Source of the DNA: Labilibaculum manganireducens
Lineage (GTDB): Bacteria; Bacteroidota; Bacteroidia; Bacteroidales; Marinifilaceae
Direction of reading: 5' to 3'
Length of the DNA: 33,054 bases
Assembly (NCBI RefSeq): GCF_002843385.1
Contig: NZ_MVDE01000048.1
Span: forward strand, 1-33,054
In this document: positions 1 through 8,387 of the stretch, piece after piece
Numbering within the stretch: position 1 is the first letter of the stretch
Layout of the letters: every line of letters starts with the position of its first letter
The notes under the pieces: generated by a model
Told to the model about the DNA's origin: nothing
What the model saw: only the letters and a program-made list of their open reading frames with translations
Database searches by the model: none
Translations under genes and position numbers: made by a program

Positions 1-26
1 AATTACTAATGGATAGATTTTTAATT

Positions 27-49
27 GTGTTTGGGATAAACCCAAACAC
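27..49. repeat. Perfect inverted repeat, 9-bp arms
   Basis: GTGTTTGGG and CCCAAACAC flank a 5-nt loop in the 148 bases after the stop of the ABC ATPase gene. It may act as a 3' RNA structure, but neither strand has a proper run of U after the stem, so I do not call it a terminator. The rest of bases 1-148 is AT-rich and shows nothing else. Confidence 0.5.
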
Positions 50-148
50 GAAGAAAAATAAAGAAAAAGTCAGGCAACTCAATAATTTTGGTTTAATAGC
101 TGCATAAAACTTAACGAACTATTGTAATTAATAATTCATCATTTATAA

Positions 149-1177
149 TTAAAACCCAATGTCTTCCTTTTTAATGATTTCACCATTACGAAGTCTTGTT
201 CTCATGTTTTGAACCACAGCATCCATACGTTCCAAATCAACCAACAACTTTCTCTCTTCATCGCTGGTTTCAATCACTTTGTGAATTCCACCATTCTTGA
301 TTACTATTCGCTTGTCGCCCATTAAAGCCAACATAGGGTCGTGAGTTGCCATCAATACAATCTTTTCTTCGCCAATCAGTAAATCGAGTGCTTTTTTGCG
401 GTCGATACCGGCATTCTCAATTTCATCAATCAAAATAATCGGCGACTTACTTAGAATAGCAGTATCAGCAATCATCAAGGCTCTCGATTGTCCACCACTC
501 AAACTTGTAATAGGAGTAGTTAACTCAAACTTTTCTCCCGCAAGCTTATTGGCTTCTTCTATAATCTTGGCAATAACACCTTCAATATCTTCAACCAATC
601 TGCTTTGTGCATGCAGCTCCAAAAACTCATAAACCGATAGATCCATGACAAAGTTCATATTCTGCGATAGCTGAGCAACCAATTTGTGTCCTGAACTTAC
701 CCGCCATTTTTGGTCTCCCATTTCTTCGTTCACCAAAATGGTTCGCGAAGTTGGGGTATCCTTTTGGGCTACCCACTCGATATCGGCAAGCAATCTGCTT
801 TTTCCCGATCCGGTGGGTCCAACAATACAAACAATCTCGCTTTTACTGATTTTTAATTCACCAAACTGCTCGGCTTCGCCCGATTTATTGGTTCCGGGAA
901 GAATGCTAATACTGTGAACTCCATCATCCTCATCTTCACCCAAAAATTCGAGCATCTGAGAAATATAGATCGTCATCGAATTCAAAAACTGATCTTTATC
1001 AATGGCTCTGTTCTCAGCCTCTTCCTCATCATCCAAAAACTTCAGATAATCGATTAGCTTTTCGTTAATCTGCTCATTAACCTGTAATGTGTTCTCCTCA
1101 AAAAATCCGGGAAGAAAAGGATATTGCTCAAATAAACCGGCAATACTTTGGTTTTGTATATCTTGAACTGTGATCAT
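149..1177 (-). CDS. Soluble ABC-type ATPase with DUF1858-like N-terminus
   Basis: 342 residues. The N-terminal ~45 residues (TVQDI..., YPFLPGFFEE) resemble the DUF1858 helical domain, also seen in the substrate-binding-like protein of the same cluster. An acidic linker (50-86) leads into an ATPase domain with Walker A GPTGSGKS (120-127), signature LSGGQ (226-230), Walker B PIILIDE (246-252) and H-loop ATHD (His279). There are no membrane segments and no permease gene nearby, so it is unlikely to be an ordinary importer subunit. It is the last of three same-strand genes after a GTPase and a solute-binding-like protein. Inference: an energy-coupling ATPase for moving or inserting a metal or cofactor in the cytoplasm. 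The substrate is not visible from sequence. Confidence 0.85.
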   Translation of the reverse strand: MITVQDIQNQSIAGLFEQYPFLPGFFEENTLQVNEQINEKLIDYLKFLDDEEEAENRAIDKDQFLNSMTIYISQMLEFLGEDEDDGVHSISILPGTNKSGEAEQFGELKISKSEIVCIVGPTGSGKSRLLADIEWVAQKDTPTSRTILVNEEMGDQKWRVSSGHKLVAQLSQNMNFVMDLSVYEFLELHAQSRLVEDIEGVIAKIIEEANKLAGEKFELTTPITSLSGGQSRALMIADTAILSKSPIILIDEIENAGIDRKKALDLLIGEEKIVLMATHDPMLALMGDKRIVIKNGGIHKVIETSDEERKLLVDLERMDAVVQNMRTRLRNGEIIKKEDIGF

Positions 1178-1286
1178 GTTTCTGCTTTTGTAATTGTTAT
1201 ATCGCTTTCAACAAGCCTCTCTCTATCGGGATCTCCTTAAAAAGGGAGCAAGTCCTTATTTTGCTTTCGCATCTTCGAATCGATAT

Positions 1287-1304
1287 CTTCCCTTTCAGGG
1301 GAAG
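1287..1304. repeat. REP-like palindrome in intergenic spacer
   Basis: CTTCCC/GGGAAG arms around TTTCAG, followed by GTGCCGACAGGCGAAGGGGG. This wording (CCCTTT..GGGG..TGCCGACAGGCG..GGGGG) resembles short intergenic repeats scattered in Bacteroidota genomes, from general knowledge rather than a search. The spacer 1178-1375 holds this and the homopyrimidine repeat described separately, and no gene. Confidence 0.4.
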
Positions 1305-1336
1305 TGCCGACAGGCGAAGGGGGACTCAGCTTGGTG

Positions 1337-1383
1337 CTTTCTACTTTTTCCTTTCTACTTTTTCCTTTTTCCTTTCTACTTTT
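1337..1383. repeat. Slippage-type repeat CTTTCTACTTTT, three copies
   Basis: CTTTCTACTTTT occurs at 1337, 1351 and 1372, offsets of 14 and 21 bases, multiples of seven. The last copy contains the stop codon of the minus-strand GTPase gene (1376-1378), so the lysine-rich end of that protein is built from this repeat and could change length by slippage. Confidence 0.6.
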
Positions 1384-2083
1384 CGCCCTTCTTGTCGCTC
1401 ATATCAATCTTACGAACATTACCCATTTGGTAGCTTTCCCCAATTCGGGTTTCGCCCAAACAGTAGGAACACAAAGCCGATGGCATTGAGAATCTCAATT
1501 TCTCCCCCACTAAAGTCTTAACTTCAACTTTCTCATCGTACAGCAAAGTACTTAACTCGTATGCACCTTGACCAGTTAATCCATTTACATGCATAATGCT
1601 TGCTCCCGGATTTACAGAATTTACTCTCGATGCAAACACTTCTCTTTCAGCCTGCGATACAATGTCGCCCTTTGTGATAATCACGATATCTGCACTTTTC
1701 AACATCGGTCCAATTTTTTTTGGCGTGTTAATTCCACTCAAATTATCGATAACACAAACAGCCGTAATACTTTTCACATATGGCGAACAACGGTTGCACA
1801 AACCGGCACTTTCCGTGATTAGCAAATCCAATCCTTCCTTAATTCCCCACTGTGTTACCTCTTCAATATTGCTTACAAAATAATGATCCGGACAAAGTGA
1901 ACCGGACAATCCCTTTTTCACTTTTATACCTGCCTTTTCGTACAAAATATCATCATCGGTATAAAGGCAGTCAAATTTCACCACACCAACTTCTAATCCA
2001 CGCTTTTGCAGCGAATCTATGGTTTTTAAAATCACTGCTGTTTTTCCTGATGATGGAGGTCCTGAAACTGTAACTAAGTTCAT
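1376..2083 (-). CDS. P-loop GTPase, HypB/UreG/CobW-like metallochaperone type
   Basis: 235 residues. Walker A is GPPSSGKT (8-15) right at the N-terminus, as in UreG and HypB, and a TKGD base-recognition motif sits at 137-140. Cysteines are placed as likely metal ligands: FDC (Cys39), Cys64, ESAGLCNRC (Cys96, Cys99) and CSYC (Cys205, Cys208). Proteins of this family use GTP hydrolysis to hand nickel, cobalt or another metal to a target enzyme. The target cannot be named here because no hydrogenase, urease or cobalamin gene is in the window. It lies between a substrate-binding-like gene and an ABC ATPase gene on the same strand. The lysine-rich tail comes from a slippage repeat. Confidence 0.8.
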   Translation of the reverse strand: MNLVTVSGPPSSGKTAVILKTIDSLQKRGLEVGVVKFDCLYTDDDILYEKAGIKVKKGLSGSLCPDHYFVSNIEEVTQWGIKEGLDLLITESAGLCNRCSPYVKSITAVCVIDNLSGINTPKKIGPMLKSADIVIITKGDIVSQAEREVFASRVNSVNPGASIMHVNGLTGQGAYELSTLLYDEKVEVKTLVGEKLRFSMPSALCSYCLGETRIGESYQMGNVRKIDMSDKKGEK

Positions 2084-2118
2084 ATCTGATTATTTTAAAA
2101 TCTGTAATTTTAGTAATA

Positions 2119-3405
2119 CTACTTCTGTGGCACATAGTTTAACGGCCCTAAATTTGCAAACGATTCGTCCTGTATAGACTTATTAAAAATGCGCTCACAT
2201 TTCTTTATTAAAGCACCAATATCATTACTGTTAATGTAATCCCAACCCAACCACATAAATTTATTCTCTGCAGGTAATCGGTTATCCACTTCAGGATTAA
2301 TACTTGGAAACAAACCTTGATGCGAAAGAATCTCTCCTACCGCTTTCGAGGCAAAGAAATCAATAACAGGCTGCGTTTTCTCCAATTCATCCTTCTTGCT
2401 TAGCATGAAAATAGGACTGATAATTGCTCCGTCTTCCGGCCAAACAGCAATCATTGGACCTCCCACTTTTACCATCTTAGTAAAAAAGTAAGGCATAATT
2501 GTAATTGCTGGCCGCACGTTCTTTTTGGTATGAGATTTTACCATTTGAGCCGGATGCATACTCTCCAGCAAACATGCACCCAAACCTTTTACTCCTTCTT
2601 CGCCGTATGCCTTGTAAATGTGCAGCAACATTGAATTGAACAAATCGAAATCGCTGATTGGCAAGCTTACACTGCGCTTAAATTCCGGTTTAAAAATATC
2701 TGACCATGTACGTGGAATAGGACGATCTCCTAATTCGGCTGTATTTACCAAAAAAACTGCAGGTACAACACCAATCATTGAATAGTGCCCTTCCGGATCT
2801 TTCAAACAAATCTCATCGTTATCAAAATCTTTGTTCAAACGCTCAAAACCAGTACTGTCTTTAAAAACACCTTGTTTTTTAAACTTTCCCATCAATTTAT
2901 CATCAAAGAATAAATCGAAACCTGCTGAAATAAATACATCTGCTAAATTATCCGTGTTTTCCTGATTAATCACATCATCGATTAACCAATCCAATCCCAT
3001 TGAAGCAGCCTTTAAATCATAAACGATTTCATTTTCATGATTTTTTTCGTATTCCTCAATAAAAGCATCAATCCCTTCTACCAAAGGAATTCGAACCGGA
3101 CAAGGCAACAAACCCTGCACGTGTATCGAGTCCGCCTTTTGCACTTTACTGTTCTGATTCAGATCACCATCAACCTGATTTCTGTTTAAATCGATTCCTT
3201 CTATCAATAATTCAGAAAACGTGTCCACATTTAGCTTCTTCATTTTTAAAGCCAATTCCAAAGAAAGAGATTTACCAAAAATTGCTCTCTTCGCCTCATC
3301 CTCTAATTGTCTGAATCCATTTGAAACAAAAATTTTAATTGTTTCAGGGTACTTAGTACAAATATCAAGCAAACTATCCGTGGTCTTAAAATATTGATTC
3401 TTCAT
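2119..3405 (-). CDS. Cytosolic substrate-binding-like protein with DUF1858 domain
   Basis: An upstream start at 3456 is possible, but I prefer Met at 3405 (MKNQYFKTTD...), giving 428 residues, because the DUF1858-like domain begins there (DSLLDICTKYPETIKIF..). The remainder resembles a periplasmic binding protein of the iron/molybdate type: AASMGLDWLIDDV, VFISAGFDLFF, IPRTWSDIFKPEF, VGGPMIAVWPEDGAI. No signal peptide or lipobox is present, so it should be cytoplasmic, which is odd for a solute-binding fold. It is the first gene of a three-gene minus-strand cluster with a metallochaperone-like GTPase (35-bp gap) and an ABC ATPase. Inference: it binds a metal or oxyanion inside the cell during cofactor assembly. 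An anaerobic role is suggested by the upstream dyad. Confidence 0.7.
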   Translation of the reverse strand: MKNQYFKTTDSLLDICTKYPETIKIFVSNGFRQLEDEAKRAIFGKSLSLELALKMKKLNVDTFSELLIEGIDLNRNQVDGDLNQNSKVQKADSIHVQGLLPCPVRIPLVEGIDAFIEEYEKNHENEIVYDLKAASMGLDWLIDDVINQENTDNLADVFISAGFDLFFDDKLMGKFKKQGVFKDSTGFERLNKDFDNDEICLKDPEGHYSMIGVVPAVFLVNTAELGDRPIPRTWSDIFKPEFKRSVSLPISDFDLFNSMLLHIYKAYGEEGVKGLGACLLESMHPAQMVKSHTKKNVRPAITIMPYFFTKMVKVGGPMIAVWPEDGAIISPIFMLSKKDELEKTQPVIDFFASKAVGEILSHQGLFPSINPEVDNRLPAENKFMWLGWDYINSNDIGALIKKCERIFNKSIQDESFANLGPLNYVPQK

Positions 3406-3465
3406 TTCGAAACAGAATTTAAATGATTTCCTGATACAAATGTATAACCGATCCATTCAGAAAAC

Positions 3466-3481
3466 TGTAACCGATGTTACA
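3466..3481. promoter_or_regulatory. Candidate Crp/Fnr-family operator TGTAAC-N4-GTTACA
   Basis: A perfect 6-bp dyad with 4-nt spacer, the geometry of Crp/Fnr superfamily sites, about 60 bp upstream of the preferred start of the substrate-binding-like gene. A partly similar string (TGTATAACCGAT) lies closer to the gene, at about 3441-3452. The gap 3457-3671 separates divergent genes, so either side could be controlled. Confidence 0.45.
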
Positions 3482-3671
3482 CATCTAAAAAATAGATGCC
3501 GAAAAACTGAACAAAAAATGACATCTAAACGTAAAATACGTGACGAAACGATTTATAAAAATGATTAACGGCTCATTTTTGCTGACTAAAATTAGCCTCT
3601 TGACTATTTTAGACTATATTTACATCAGTCAAAATTGATTCGTTTAAGTTCTAATTCCATAAAAAAAGAAG

Positions 3672-5963
3672 ATGATGAGCAGATACAAAGCCAAACTAAC
3701 GCATCTATCCATAAAAACCAGTTTCGTTTTACTATTGTTGTTCTCAGCTGTTTCAGGGTTTTCTCAAAACGATACAGTTCGTATCAATTCCGATTATCAG
3801 ATCATGTATTGCTCGGCAACCAATGGTACTGTGCTGCCCATGCAGGAAATACAACTTCTTTTAAAAGGACCAAAAAATAAAAAGTGGTTTGTAAGCTTTT
3901 CTGTTAACAACAGTCCTGCCATGATTCTTAATGGTAATGAAGGCATCGATTTTTCAGAGTACAACATGTCTCTCTTTTTTAAGAACACTTCGGGGCACGT
4001 AAAAAACTATACCATCGAATTAAAGGAAGCATGGCTTGAAGACTTATCCCCGCTTGTTATTCCTGAAAAATACAAATCTGCAACAGTGCAGGTGATGCCA
4101 TTGGCAACTCCTGAAATTGAGGATTATCACCCAAAAGTAAAAATCAATACTTCGCAAAAATATGCCGCTAAAATTGGGAAAAACTCAAGCTATTCTGTTT
4201 GGGTGCCCGAGGGCGCTGCAATACTGAAAAATGAAAGTAAAATTGAGGATCATAAACAAGAAATTGAATTAAAAATTAAATGGCCGGATCACGAAGCATC
4301 AAACTATTTTAAATTGATAGAAACAGATGCATTTGGCTGTAACAGTGATACAATTTTTGCAGGCCTTGAAGTAGTGAAAAGTTTTCAGGTTACTTTCGGT
4401 GATAACAACAATCTATGCGAAGGTCAAAGCCTCGTACTCACACCAATTATTGATTTGCCTTCTGATTATTCCTATCTGTGGAGCACCGGTGAAAATACAA
4501 AAGAAATTAGCGTAGATAAAGAAGGAACCTATAACCTTACTGTTACTGACCTAAATGACAACCAAGTTGTAAAATCCAAAATAGAAGTTTCAACTCAAAA
4601 ATCACCTGTTGTAAACATTGAAGATCATGTGGTAATAGATGATGAAAATCCTATTCTTGATATTTTCGAAAAAGGATCCACTTATTTATGGTCAGATGGC
4701 TCGACAGATTCAGAACTTAACATTTCGGAATCAGGCAAATATTCTGTTACAGTAACATCCGGTAATGGTTGTTCTTCTGCAAAATCATTTTCGGCTAAAA
4801 TGAAATCAGAACTTTTTGAAATAAATCTGCCGGAAGTGATTCAGTTATGCGGCAATCAAAAAATGAATTTGGAACCAAGTTTATCAATTGATCAGAAGTA
4901 TAGATATCTTTGGAAAAATGGCTCATCAGATTCTTCAATTGATATCGATAAAGCCGGAGACTATTGGATAAAAATTACCGATCCGGATGGTTTTCAGCAG
5001 ACAGCAAACACAAAAGTAATCTATCATCCAAACCCAATAATAGATTTGGGCACAGATATTACTTTGTGGGATGGAGAAAGTGCTGTTTTAGATGCCGGCA
5101 ATGAGGGCTCTGAATTTATTTGGAATACAGGCGAAAACACTCAAAGCATAAATGTAAACAGTGGTGGTGTTTTTGTTGTTGAAGTAAAAGATCATAACGG
5201 TTGTTTAAATAAGGACACTTTATACATACACCACAGAAAAGGTGAGAAATTCGGTGTGTTTTTGGGTGAAGATTATTCAATTTGTTCGGGCGATTCAATA
5301 TTAATCAATCCTGTAATTGAAGGAAATCCGGTTTATCCATTGCAATACAATTGGCTCGGATTTGCAAACAAAACACCTGAAATCTATTTAAAAGAAAACG
5401 GCCATTACTGTCTGGAAGTGACAGACGCTAACGGCAATACAGAATCGGATTGTTTGGAGATTAATTTATTGCCTACTCCGAAAATTGATTTAGGACAGGA
5501 TCTGAAGAGTTATGCAGATAAAAAAATTGTTTTGGATGCAGGTACTCCAAACTGCTTTTACAAATGGGTAACCGGAGATATTACCCGAAAAATTACCGTT
5601 CAAACCGAAGGAAAATATTGGGTGGAAGTTACCACCGACTCAAATTGTACTGCCAGTGATACAATAGATGTAGGCTTTCTCGAGAACTATCCATATGTTG
5701 GTTTACCAAAAGCATTCTCTCCGAATGGCGACGGTCACAACGACAAACTATTTGTAAGAGGTGAGGATGTGAAAGAAGTTACCCTGATAATTTACAACCG
5801 ATTGGGACAAAAACTTTTCGAAACCACAAATATCAATAGCGGATGGGATGGATTTTTCAAAGGACAGATGCAGGATATTGATGTTTATGTTTATGTTCTG
5901 GAAGTGACTTTTTTGGATGGAAAAACAGTCATGAAAAAAGGAAATGTAGCCTTACTCCGCTAA
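3672..5963 (+). CDS. Secreted repeat protein with T9SS gliding-type C-terminal domain
   Basis: 763 residues. A signal peptide (hydrophobic core about residues 16-28, ending GFSQ before NDTV) is followed by an unrecognised N-terminal region to about 235. Six PKD/Ig-like repeats of roughly 70-80 residues follow (about 240-665), each with a core like YLWSTGENT...GTYNLTVTD. The end (about 672-763) is the gliding motility-associated C-terminal domain: LPKAFSPNGDGHNDKL...IIYNRLGQKLFE...GWDG...YVYVLEV...KKGNVALLR. In Bacteroidota this domain directs secretion through the type IX system (type B signal) and attachment or release at the cell surface. Function is probably adhesive or structural. ATG codons at 3672 and 3675 are both possible. 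It stands alone, with no operon partner. Confidence 0.85.
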   Translation: MMSRYKAKLTHLSIKTSFVLLLLFSAVSGFSQNDTVRINSDYQIMYCSATNGTVLPMQEIQLLLKGPKNKKWFVSFSVNNSPAMILNGNEGIDFSEYNMSLFFKNTSGHVKNYTIELKEAWLEDLSPLVIPEKYKSATVQVMPLATPEIEDYHPKVKINTSQKYAAKIGKNSSYSVWVPEGAAILKNESKIEDHKQEIELKIKWPDHEASNYFKLIETDAFGCNSDTIFAGLEVVKSFQVTFGDNNNLCEGQSLVLTPIIDLPSDYSYLWSTGENTKEISVDKEGTYNLTVTDLNDNQVVKSKIEVSTQKSPVVNIEDHVVIDDENPILDIFEKGSTYLWSDGSTDSELNISESGKYSVTVTSGNGCSSAKSFSAKMKSELFEINLPEVIQLCGNQKMNLEPSLSIDQKYRYLWKNGSSDSSIDIDKAGDYWIKITDPDGFQQTANTKVIYHPNPIIDLGTDITLWDGESAVLDAGNEGSEFIWNTGENTQSINVNSGGVFVVEVKDHNGCLNKDTLYIHHRKGEKFGVFLGEDYSICSGDSILINPVIEGNPVYPLQYNWLGFANKTPEIYLKENGHYCLEVTDANGNTESDCLEINLLPTPKIDLGQDLKSYADKKIVLDAGTPNCFYKWVTGDITRKITVQTEGKYWVEVTTDSNCTASDTIDVGFLENYPYVGLPKAFSPNGDGHNDKLFVRGEDVKEVTLIIYNRLGQKLFETTNINSGWDGFFKGQMQDIDVYVYVLEVTFLDGKTVMKKGNVALLR

Positions 5964-6042
5964 CTAACAGCAAAATCATCTTCTGTTTGTCATATAAGTT
6001 GTGTAAATTTAGAGTTGTCACAAACTAAAAACAACTCTACCC

Positions 6043-6969
6043 ATGCTTGTTGCTAAAAACCTAAGTAAATCCTTCAAAGAAGTTAATGCATTAAACAATA
6101 TTTCTCTTGCTGTTCAGGAAGGCGAATTATACGGCCTGCTCGGGCCAAACGGAGCCGGAAAAACAACAACAATCAGCATTTTAAGTTCACTGCTAAAGCC
6201 AGATAGCGGCGAAATCCTTTATCAGGGAAAATCGCTTTACCAAAACCTGACTGAATCTAAAAAAATGATTGGTGTTGTTCCTCAGGAAATAGCTCTTTAC
6301 GAAGATTTGACAGCCTTAGAGAATTTGAAATTCTGGGGAACTTTATATGGCATAAAAGGCAAAGAACTGCAATCAAAAACGGAAGAACTATTAGATTTTA
6401 TGGGTTTATCGGATCGGAAAAACCACAAAATAAAAACCTATTCGGGTGGAATGAAAAGAAGAATTAATATTGCAGCAGCTCTTCTTCACGATCCAAAGAT
6501 CGTTTTTATGGATGAACCAACGGTCGGGATTGATCCGCAAAGCAGAAATCTTATTTTTGAAGTCATTCAAGAACTCCATTCCCGTGGACTGACAATGATT
6601 TACACTACACATTATATGGAAGAAGCCGAACGTCTATGCGACAGAATCGGCATTATTGATGAAGGGAAAATTATTGCTGAAGGTCGTCTCGAAGAACTTA
6701 AAAAATCATCTAAAATCAATGAGGAAATTCGTGTAAGGTTTACAAATGTTCAAAAAACTGACCTCTCAAATATCAATAATCATTTTAATGGCCAACTTCT
6801 AATTCATGAGAATCAGATGGTACTGTCAACTTCACAGGCCAATACCGATTTGCCCATTTTAATTCAAATGTGTACAAATGCAAATCTGCACTTGGAAAAT
6901 CTTCAGGTAAAAAGTTTAAGTCTGGAGAGTATCTTCCTTGAATTAACAGGAAAATCCTTACGCGATTAA
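6043..6969 (+). CDS. ABC-2 type exporter, ATP-binding subunit
   Basis: 308 residues. Walker A GPNGAGKTT (34-42), Q-loop Gln81, signature SGGMK (134-138), Walker B IVFMDEPT (153-160) and H-loop His190 (TTH) are all present. Residues after about 225 form the accessory C-terminal region usual for DrrA/CcmA-like exporters. The permease partner starts 58 bp downstream and the two are clearly one unit. Substrate unknown: this family exports drugs, lipids, polysaccharides or cofactors, and nothing here distinguishes them. Confidence 0.9.
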   Translation: MLVAKNLSKSFKEVNALNNISLAVQEGELYGLLGPNGAGKTTTISILSSLLKPDSGEILYQGKSLYQNLTESKKMIGVVPQEIALYEDLTALENLKFWGTLYGIKGKELQSKTEELLDFMGLSDRKNHKIKTYSGGMKRRINIAAALLHDPKIVFMDEPTVGIDPQSRNLIFEVIQELHSRGLTMIYTTHYMEEAERLCDRIGIIDEGKIIAEGRLEELKKSSKINEEIRVRFTNVQKTDLSNINNHFNGQLLIHENQMVLSTSQANTDLPILIQMCTNANLHLENLQVKSLSLESIFLELTGKSLRD

Positions 6970-7027
6970 ATAGTGCATATCCATTACCAATTTAATGATC
7001 TTCCATTCGATTTAAACTGAAAAAATC

Positions 7028-8263
7028 ATGTTCACAATAGCATTTAAAGGCATTCGACAATATTTTAAAGACCGCACAGCAGTTTTACTTTCGCTATTAC
7101 TGCCTATCGTATTAATTACACTTTTTGCATTGATGTATGGAGGAATAGGGAAAAAAGAAAAATCACGTCCAATTTCTCTTCTGTTTACTGATCAGGACAA
7201 TACTGAACTGTCAAAAGAAGTATTTAAAACTTTGAACGATCAGGATGGAATGCAGCTTTTTTCCAAAAGCTACGGGGAAGCTTCCGATCTAATCAAAAAA
7301 GGTAAAAACACTGCAGTATTGGTTCTGTATAAAGGATTTCAGGATTCTGTGGAAGCAGGAAACAAAGCCCCTATGGAATTATTTTACGATGAAGCCAAGG
7401 AAATTGAAATGGGTTTACTGCAACAGGCATTGTGGTCTAATTTATTTGGTATCACAATGAAAAAAGGAATCAAAGGAAAAGTCAACACCTGGATCAAAGA
7501 AAAAAATCCAGATCTGTCAGATGCAGAACTTCTGGATATTCAGGCACAGGTTGAAGAGCAGTTTACTGATTTCGATAATTCGGATGATTCAAAAGAAATG
7601 GAAAAAAAGTCGAACCTGCCAATGACTGCAATTGTTAGTGAAGAAAAAAATGGTAATCTGGGATTGGTGCAGGCCATTGCAGGCACAGCAATTATGATGT
7701 TGCTTTTTAGCGTATCGGGAAGTGGTGCTTCCTTACTAAAAGAAAAAGAAGACGGAACCTTTCGCCGGTTATTGGTATCTCCTATTTCTCCATCCAGTAT
7801 CCTTTACGGCAAAATGCTGTCGACACTTTTTATGGCCGTGTTACAACTAACAGTCATGTTTTTGTATTCATGGCTTGCCTTAGGCTTGGACATATTTATT
7901 AATCTGCCAGCCTTACTCCTTATGATTTTATCGGCAGCAATTGCCTGTACCAGTTTTGGGATTTTCATGGCTACTATCTGCAAAAGCAGAAAGCAGGTGG
8001 AAAGCTTATCGACCTTGATAATACTGGTTATATCTGCACTGGGAGGAAGTATGATGCCGCTTGTTTTCATGCCCGAAATCATGCACAAACTAGCTGTTGT
8101 TTCTGTAAACTATTGGGCAATAGAAGGCTTTTTCGATATTTTCTGGAGACAACTTCCTTTATCAGAAATCTATCCAAAAATGTTAGTCTTGATGGGTATT
8201 GGTATCGTTCTCACCTCTATTTCAGTTATTAGTTTTAAACGAAATCTTCTGAAATTAGTCTAA
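7028..8263 (+). CDS. ABC-2 type exporter, permease subunit
   Basis: 411 residues. One transmembrane helix near the N-terminus (about 18-40, LLSLLLPIVLITLF) is followed by a large soluble loop (about 45-215), then about five helices clustered at the C-terminal half (around 217, 262, 293, 327 and 383). This is the layout of the ABC2_membrane_3 (YhgE/Pip/LinJ-like) permeases. The loop is rich in charged residues (DFDNSDDSKEMEKK). It pairs with the ATPase gene immediately upstream. A Crp/Fnr regulator follows 124 bp later but has its own candidate operator, so co-transcription is uncertain. Confidence 0.88.
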   Translation: MFTIAFKGIRQYFKDRTAVLLSLLLPIVLITLFALMYGGIGKKEKSRPISLLFTDQDNTELSKEVFKTLNDQDGMQLFSKSYGEASDLIKKGKNTAVLVLYKGFQDSVEAGNKAPMELFYDEAKEIEMGLLQQALWSNLFGITMKKGIKGKVNTWIKEKNPDLSDAELLDIQAQVEEQFTDFDNSDDSKEMEKKSNLPMTAIVSEEKNGNLGLVQAIAGTAIMMLLFSVSGSGASLLKEKEDGTFRRLLVSPISPSSILYGKMLSTLFMAVLQLTVMFLYSWLALGLDIFINLPALLLMILSAAIACTSFGIFMATICKSRKQVESLSTLIILVISALGGSMMPLVFMPEIMHKLAVVSVNYWAIEGFFDIFWRQLPLSEIYPKMLVLMGIGIVLTSISVISFKRNLLKLV

Positions 8264-8326
8264 AAACCTTCTTATTCAATTGAATCATTAAAAGACATAC
8301 AAAAATTAAGACCAATTCATCCCTTA

Positions 8327-8347
8327 TTCTTTGCAAACTGCAAAGAA
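8327..8347. promoter_or_regulatory. Perfect dyad TTCTTTGCA-N3-TGCAAAGAA
   Basis: A 9-bp perfect inverted repeat with a 3-nt spacer, 40 bp upstream of the Crp/Fnr-family start codon. It has no U-tract, so an operator, perhaps autoregulatory, fits better than a terminator. It could also end transcription from the exporter genes weakly. Confidence 0.5.
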
Positions 8348-8387
8348 ACACCTAATATTGAGAGTAATTTAAAACCTCATAAGAAAA

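Noticed and set aside
27-49. Rho-independent terminator for the ABC ATPase gene
   Set aside because: A good stem, but no U-tract on either strand.
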